A stretch of DNA of 26,524 bases from Phellopilus nigrolimitatus (lineage: Eukaryota; Basidiomycota; Agaricomycetes; Hymenochaetales; Hymenochaetaceae), in contig JAJOHG010000356.1 in assembly GCA_021029095.1 (NCBI GenBank), positions 1-26,524 on the forward strand. The letters are read 5' to 3'. This document shows positions 21,016 through 26,524 of the stretch, piece by piece. The position numbers and the translations under genes are program-made. Positions within the stretch are counted from its first letter, which is position 1. Every line of letters begins with the position of its first letter. The notes below the pieces were generated by a model. It was not told where the DNA came from. It made no database searches and saw only the letters and a list, made by a program, of their open reading frames with translations.

Positions 21016-24000
21016 TCATTGATAATAGCCGTGCCAATCGTAAACAGGAGTTTGAGACCAGCTCGGTTGTGTCGGGGTTTGGGCTGGCATTTGCTCAGTG
21101 GTCTGGGCTTGAGTCGGAGGCTGCACATGGAAAGGCTGGTGATGTGATTGGTGGGTAGGTGGATCCTGGCTGATCGGAGAACCGGGATCGACTGAGCCTC
21201 TTGCGAAACGATTATCCTGAGGCGTTACAGACGAATGAGCAATCCCTATAAGAATGTCCTGTCAGTCAGGAGAATACGATTGTTAGGTTAATCATCCGAC
21301 ATACCCGGCAATGTGGCTTCGTATTCAGACTGTTGATGTACGGTTACTGGATAATCTATGCCATTAGACGAAGAGAACGGATGCGCTTCATGCGTTGAGG
21401 GTGGGTGAATGCCTGCGTCCGAAGGTCCAGCACCATACGAAGCAAAGTTGACTGAATTTCGGGTTTGCGGAGAGACAGAGACAGGAATAGGGACGTTCTG
21501 ATGCGAGTAGGGCTGAGGATAGGAGGGAGGAGAGAATCCGCCGCTACGGTAGTTGGCCGGAAAGTCGCTCGAACTCGAGCTGCTCTGATGGGGTATGTAA
21601 TTCTGGCTTGGAAGAGACAAACTGGGCTTCGATGTAGACAACTGGTAGGAAGCCTGCGGAGTAGGCGGCTCGGGTACACGGAGGGTAGGGTGCTTTGCTA
21701 GGCCTTGGTGGGAAGGCGGGGGCAAAGGATTAAGGATAACAGACGGCGTCGGTGCATCTGAACGCGCAGATGCGTTGCTGTTCGCACGCGCTCTTGCAGA
21801 ATCTTTGCTCTTCTGTGGTCGCGAAGGAGCCGAAAGACCTGCATGCGAGGACTTCAGCTTCGTTGCCGCCGGTCTAGGATCAATGTTCATTGCACCCTTG
21901 TCCACGGGACTCTGCTTCAGCCGAGAGCGATTCAACGTCGGCTCGGTCGTTCTCCCACTTAACGCACTTGCGCTGTCGGTCAACGGAGACGCCGCAGAGC
22001 CGATTGCTGGCACACGCATAGACACCGGAGGCCCCGCGCTGACCACACCTGTTCCGACGTAAGGGAATCTAAAGTGGTACAAGAAATCGTTACCAGCTCC
22101 ATCCACCTCCTCGTGCTTTCTCTTCGCAACCACAGCCGTACCCGAAGAACCACCGAAGGCAGATTCAGCCTTCAAAACGAGCTCTTCAACGATTCTAACA
22201 GCTTCGCTCGGCAAGCTCCTAGAATCGTTCATAGTTGGACGACCCGTCAGAACACTAGGGTCGCGCAAAACTTCTACAGCAGCTCGAACACTACCTAGCG
22301 CAGGAGCAGCATAAAGCGGCTGTTGGATAGCCATGTGTCCTAAGACAATGGCCGTGTCGAAGAGCTGTCTTGTAAATGAATAGCACATGAACATAGATGG
22401 GCGAACATATTTGAAGATCGAGTGCAGAAATTGCCATGTGCGCACAATGAACATGGCAGGTTCCATCATAAAAAGAATGTCGAAACTGCGTCCAGAGGAC
22501 GCAAAATCGTCAGAATCCGTTCTTGAGGAAGTTTCTTTAGTGAACGGGAGACAGAGCATGACGAAGGCATAGCGAGCCGAAATGGCGAGGTCGCAACGCA
22601 TAGCGATGATGAAAGGAGACTCGTACTGAGTTGCTGGTGGCGTTCCCTGGTCGCCTGGAGTCGCCGATGACCGTTTCGGCGGAGACATCCCCTTCATGTC
22701 CATAAGGCAAGGAACCATACCAAGAGAAGGGACCTCCTTGAGCTTGAGATGGTCTGGAAGCTCTGTCAGCCATAGCTGGATCTCGATCTTCATCGCATCA
22801 AGCATGCCCCGAGTCTCCGAAGGATGTGCATCATTATGTATCTCTCGAAAAGCATTCAATTTTCTTTTCATGCCTTTCACGAGCTCCACAAGCCTGTCGG
22901 TTCGGTGAGCATTTAGTACGGAATCTCTCGGGTTGAAGAACTAACCGGCAACGTTGGATAAAGTAGTCAATATTTCCTTGCAACAATTCCGCATTCGGTG
23001 CGGGGAGATTTGTAGAACCCGGGCCAAAACTTTCGTCATCAACGTCGCTTGGGAGTCGTGTCGTTGCCTTATTATCATTTATAAGTGGGCTCTCCCCAAG
23101 ACAGTCGGCCACAAAACTATATATGCAGGAAAGCAATGAGCAGCATTCTCGATTTGCGGCAAAGTGGTAAGGGAAAAAGATGTCCGAGAACGCACGGAGA
23201 ATAATGATTGAGGGCGAAAAGGGTAAACTCACGCGTCGAGAGTGACTATCTCCCACCACAGGCGCCGTCGAATCTCCTTTTCGTATGTCGACATCTTCTC
23301 TCCAACGATATCCGGATCGTGATTCAGCCCCATCATCCGTGCATTTCCCACCATTTCACTCACGACGCCAACCATCTCTGGCGCGAGCGCTAGCGTCGGC
23401 CCACGGTCCTTGTCCATCCCCTTCTTACTTCTCTCCAAATGCCCAAATATATCGCCCGACGCTGCATCCGATATGCCGGGGGCACCAATATTGTCCCGTA
23501 GCTTGCCCTTTCCTCTCTTGTGTACCTTTTTCCGCTGGTCGGGATTGAGGCTCGAAAGCAAATTAACGCCATCATTGAGTCCGTGGTGAGAGACGAGGAG
23601 GTACCGCGCCTGTAGCGTCTTCGCGTGTAAATAGTCGATGTCGAAAGCATCGTATCCGGCGCGCTCCAAACTTAGCCCAATAGCGAGCTTCGAGAGCCGG
23701 TAGAGCCTCGCAGGCAGTGATGCGTTGAAAGAATTGGATGGATGAGCTTCCGAAGGCGACGACGGACTAGGGACAGGCGGGGAGGCATTGATCTGTCAAC
23801 TGCGTTATGAACAGAACCAGGAACAGAAGGCGAAGAGACAGAGGGACTGCGCCCATCCGCCGTTGCGACGGAGGTTGAGCTTGCATCGTAGCCTATTGCC
23901 ATGCTGCGTTCTGCAAGCAAGCACTGAGCGCCCAGTGCAAGACCAATAGCTGCAGCGGCAAAAAAGCTGAGAGTTGGTACAATCGGAGGCGGCTCGTCAT

Positions 24001-25184
24001 CTGCCCTAAGCGACCCCTCAAAAGTAAGCTTGGCCCAGCGACACATGTCCTCAATGCGCTGTCTGAAAACTTTAAAGGTCGAGCAGGGGCCATGATATGT
24101 GCAGCTTCCAGGCGCGGGTAGATCTCAGAGCGTAACTGGCTCGGAGGAAGAGCGACAAGAACAAGCTCCGGCGATACGCCGATTTGCGACCTGCTCTCGT
24201 CGTCTTCAGTATCGCTGCCAGTATCATCAGACGCTAGTGACTCAGGAAGACGAAACAGCCTTGTATAGTCGGTTAGAAAGTCAACAACACCTTCCTCGGG
24301 GATAGTAGGAAAGGGGAGCAACTCTACGTCATTCAAATTGGTGCCTTCCCCTGCAGCTGCAACTTTGGCAGTAGGAATACTGAGGCCAAGATGATCTACC
24401 CAGAGCCCTGCTGCGCCTTCCAGATTGACAGCAACAGAAGCACCGTGAGTGCCAACCGCAAGAAATGCACGAGGCCGCTCAGCTGGAGACGCTGGAAGAG
24501 ACGATGCCAGAGATGCCATCGTCGCGGCAGATGAAGGTTGACCACCAGTGACGAGCGCGGAGGATCCGGGAGCATTATTCACTTTCTCCTCAAGGACAGA
24601 TAACCGGATATTGAGGGATTGGACGTCTCTGGGGATGCGGGGGCGGTGAGTCCGGCGAGTACGGTCGGACATTGCACGGTAAATAGGAGGAAAGAGAAGT
24701 GTTGTCGAGGAAAACAGTGACGAGGCGGATGTCAGAACGTAGCTATTTTTGAGAATAGGAGAGGAAGACTACATACATCTTTTCCGACGCGGCCTGGGAG
24801 TATACACATCTTTCAACTGTGTCGCGCTTCAAGCAGGATGCACAGGGGGTCCTTCTGTCACATTTTAGCTTCATCGTTTGCACTGCGCAGGGGGAAATGT
24901 AGGCAGAAAATAGGTGATAAGCGAAAAAATAGCAAGACAGCCAATCAAGGGACACGTACCTCGGAGCAGACAACAGTAACTCTCTGACGACATCCTCTAA
25001 ATGCCGGAGACATGAGGTTGCGGGCTCAGGCAGAAGTGGAAAAAACGCACGTCGAGGCAGTCGATTTGACGGAACGAGGTGCCTTCGAGTCAGAAGCCTG
25101 AGTGATACCATCTAAACTCGTGCTCGCGCTCTCGCTCTCGATGCTGTATGCCCGCTTCCTGCTATTGGTGTCGTTTCCCTCCAT
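21016..25184 (-). CDS. Zn2Cys6 fungal-specific transcription factor with apparent frame breaks
   Basis: Exons: 25184..25051, 24996..24960, 24882..24777, 24628..23840, 23792..23233, 23116..22946, 22893..21305 and 21245..21016, about 1205 residues if the frame is continuous. Exons 2-3 encode a zinc cluster: VTVVCSECKR, then MKLKCDRRTPCASCLKRD and ERC, followed by a linker and helix (DVQSLNIRLSVLEEKV). The Fungal_trans middle homology region is clear: SLERAGYDAFDIDYLHAKT, EKEIRRRLWWEIVTLDAFVAD. After it lie LWLTELPDHLKLKE, hydrophobic helices, then a long Ser/Pro/Gln-rich tail ending YDWHGYYQ. Two places lack one base: within the zinc cluster (about 24873..24879) and near 24066..24076, between MAPARPLK and VFRQRIEDMCRWA. 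The junction 23793..23839 (47-nt intron) is plausible but not certain. It should be a nuclear DNA-binding regulator; the targets are unknown. It may be a pseudogene or carry assembly errors. Confidence 0.85.
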
Positions 25185-25869
25185 TCCGCAGCAATCAGAC
25201 ACTCCTTCGTACGAATGCAAATGGGTGCACTAATCCTTAGGCTATTGCTGGATGGGACCTGCGACAGCGTTGAAGTCTTGAGTCTGCCTCGCGCACAGTT
25301 GCAGGCAGGTTCCTCGATGTTATAGTGTCGTTGGCGGTGCCACTAGAATGAGGAACGAGGGTAAAAGAGAACAGGCGTTTAGCGCTGTCTTCGTGAGCGG
25401 GCTAAACGGGTCGGCTGGGCGCGACCCTTCTGAGCAAGCAGAGCTGTAATTACCATCTTCCCTTTTCTTGCCTTTTACTCCCACACTAAGTTTGTGGCTT
25501 AAGGTCGCCGTTTGAATGACTTTCTTCCAAAAAAATAAAAATAAAAACGGGTTAAAATAAGACGAGTTTTGTCTTGCTGTCAGTTGAAGAAGACAGATCC
25601 ACGTTTAAATGCGCCTTGCTTTTCGTTTGTTTTCCCTCCTCGCTTTTGTTTATTTATTTTAATTTGCAAGGTTTTCAGGCAAGCGCCGGGAAGAGTGTTC
25701 AAGTGGTTCCTGGTTTCTGGTCATCCCAATCAATTTCTAAACGGAAAACTTGCTTCGGCATCAGCAGGCCGATTGAATCAAGCGATCACAGATCGTCATT
25801 TAGAACAGAAGTTCAGAAGGCATGAGCGCGAAAAACTCTGGAGGGCTGCTAAGTCCTCGGAGTAGCATG
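25185..25869. other. spacer upstream of the transcription factor
   Basis: This holds the promoter of the minus-strand regulator. An A-rich tract lies at 25529..25551. An open stretch at 25569..25865 (plus) has no recognisable protein features, and I do not call it. Nothing else was identified. Confidence 0.4.
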
Positions 25870-26524
25870 TCAAGCCTGGGATAGCGTCCGCTCCATTTTT
25901 GCTTCCGCTCTTTTGTCACTACGCGAATGAGAGAGGATGTCTAGATTCTTCAGTTGTAGTTCGTAATCGTACGCATGCACCGCAGTTTGAACGTATAGGT
26001 GAAGGTGTGTAAGATGCCTTGTTTCTTCTTGAGTGCTTGTCTTTTCCTTCTTATATTCGTTGACGATCGGTACCAAGCTAGAAAGCTCGATGATATTCCG
26101 TAAATGACCTTTGGTATCTTTTAGACGGCTTCCGATCAGCGAGAATGCCATTCTGCCGATTTGCGGACGAACTGTAGTCCCACAGAAATTGGTCACTTTT
26201 CTTTGCAACTTCCAACTGAAGACGTCTGCTGACTATTTTCAGATAAATCCAGATACATTTTTCCCCACCTTGCGAATGTATATTCGTAAGACTTGTATGC
26301 AACATTTATATGGACGACTTACGCCGGTTTGAAAATAGGGGCTTTTGAAACTCCCACTGTTGGCAAGACCAAACATTCTTTCTGCGGCGTAAGAGATAGC
26401 ATACTTAAAGAGCACGTAGCCACTTTCAGTGGAGCGAAGACATACAGCTGAAGCACAAGTAACTTCTTTCGAAGGTCTGAGAAGCAAAACCAAACAACGG
26501 ATCGAGCACGCTCTGGTTTCCTCG
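25870..26524 (-). CDS. possible 3' part of an unrecognised gene entering from the right edge
   Basis: The last exon candidate, 26232..25870, is open for 120 codons from a good acceptor (gaaaatag) to a stop. It reads WKLQRKVTNFCGTTVRPQ, then a polar, helix-like KKEKTSTQEETRHLTHLHL and ends KMERTLSQA. An upstream exon could end at 26323 with the donor GGC|gtaagt (90-nt intron) and read AERMFGLANSGSFKSPYF. I recognise no family, and the 5' end lies outside the window. It could be chance open sequence, since no conserved motif supports it. Confidence 0.33.

Noticed and set aside
25569..25865. 98-codon open frame on the plus strand
   Set aside because: It has no recognisable motif, lies in the likely promoter of the regulator, and has two overlapping frames of similar length.
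1..26524. CRISPR arrays, insertion sequences, prophage or biosynthetic gene cluster
   Set aside because: None were seen. The gene structure is eukaryotic, and the genes are unrelated mainly housekeeping genes.

Overview
The window is nuclear DNA of a filamentous basidiomycete, most likely an Agaricomycete. Genes are dense and split by many short introns (about 47-77 nt, a few longer), nearly all GT-AG. The recognisable proteins are typically fungal: GUP1-type MBOAT, VPS39, SPT2, a Zn2Cys6 regulator and a Candida rugosa-type esterase. All exon models were built by hand from reading frame, splice sites and remembered family motifs; no search was run.

Layout, left to right. A possible exon tip lies on the minus strand at the left edge. 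POP5 (RNase P/MRP subunit, +, 4 exons) converges on a bioF-like alpha-oxoamine synthase (-, 3 exons). GUP1 (-, 8 exons) and a CPSF6/CFIm68-like RRM protein (-, 7 exons) follow. A 0.6 kb divergent promoter separates the latter from an unrecognised serine-rich protein of about 649 residues (+, 4 exons). VPS39 (-, 13 exons) converges on that gene. A 1.8 kb gene-free stretch with a foldback repeat comes next, then a secreted type-B carboxylesterase/lipase (+, 15 exons) and SPT2 (+, 2 exons). After 0.9 kb of convergent spacer lies a large Zn2Cys6 transcription factor (-, 8 exons). A weak partial gene may enter from the right edge.

The genes do not form a pathway cluster. Most are housekeeping: tRNA/rRNA processing, biotin precursor synthesis, GPI-lipid remodelling, mRNA 3'-end processing, vacuolar fusion and chromatin. 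A secreted esterase and a regulator are added. No defence, transfer or secondary-metabolite system was found.

The points most worth a second look are these. (1) The bioF-like gene has a one-base frame break in an A5 tract, and the out-of-frame tail ends in a peroxisomal PTS1 (AKL). (2) A GC-AG intron sits immediately before the catalytic serine of the esterase, and a second GC-AG intron is in VPS39. (3) A roughly 412-bp foldback with a perfect 22-bp central palindrome lies just upstream of the esterase. (4) The regulator gene has two apparent one-base frame breaks, one inside its zinc cluster.
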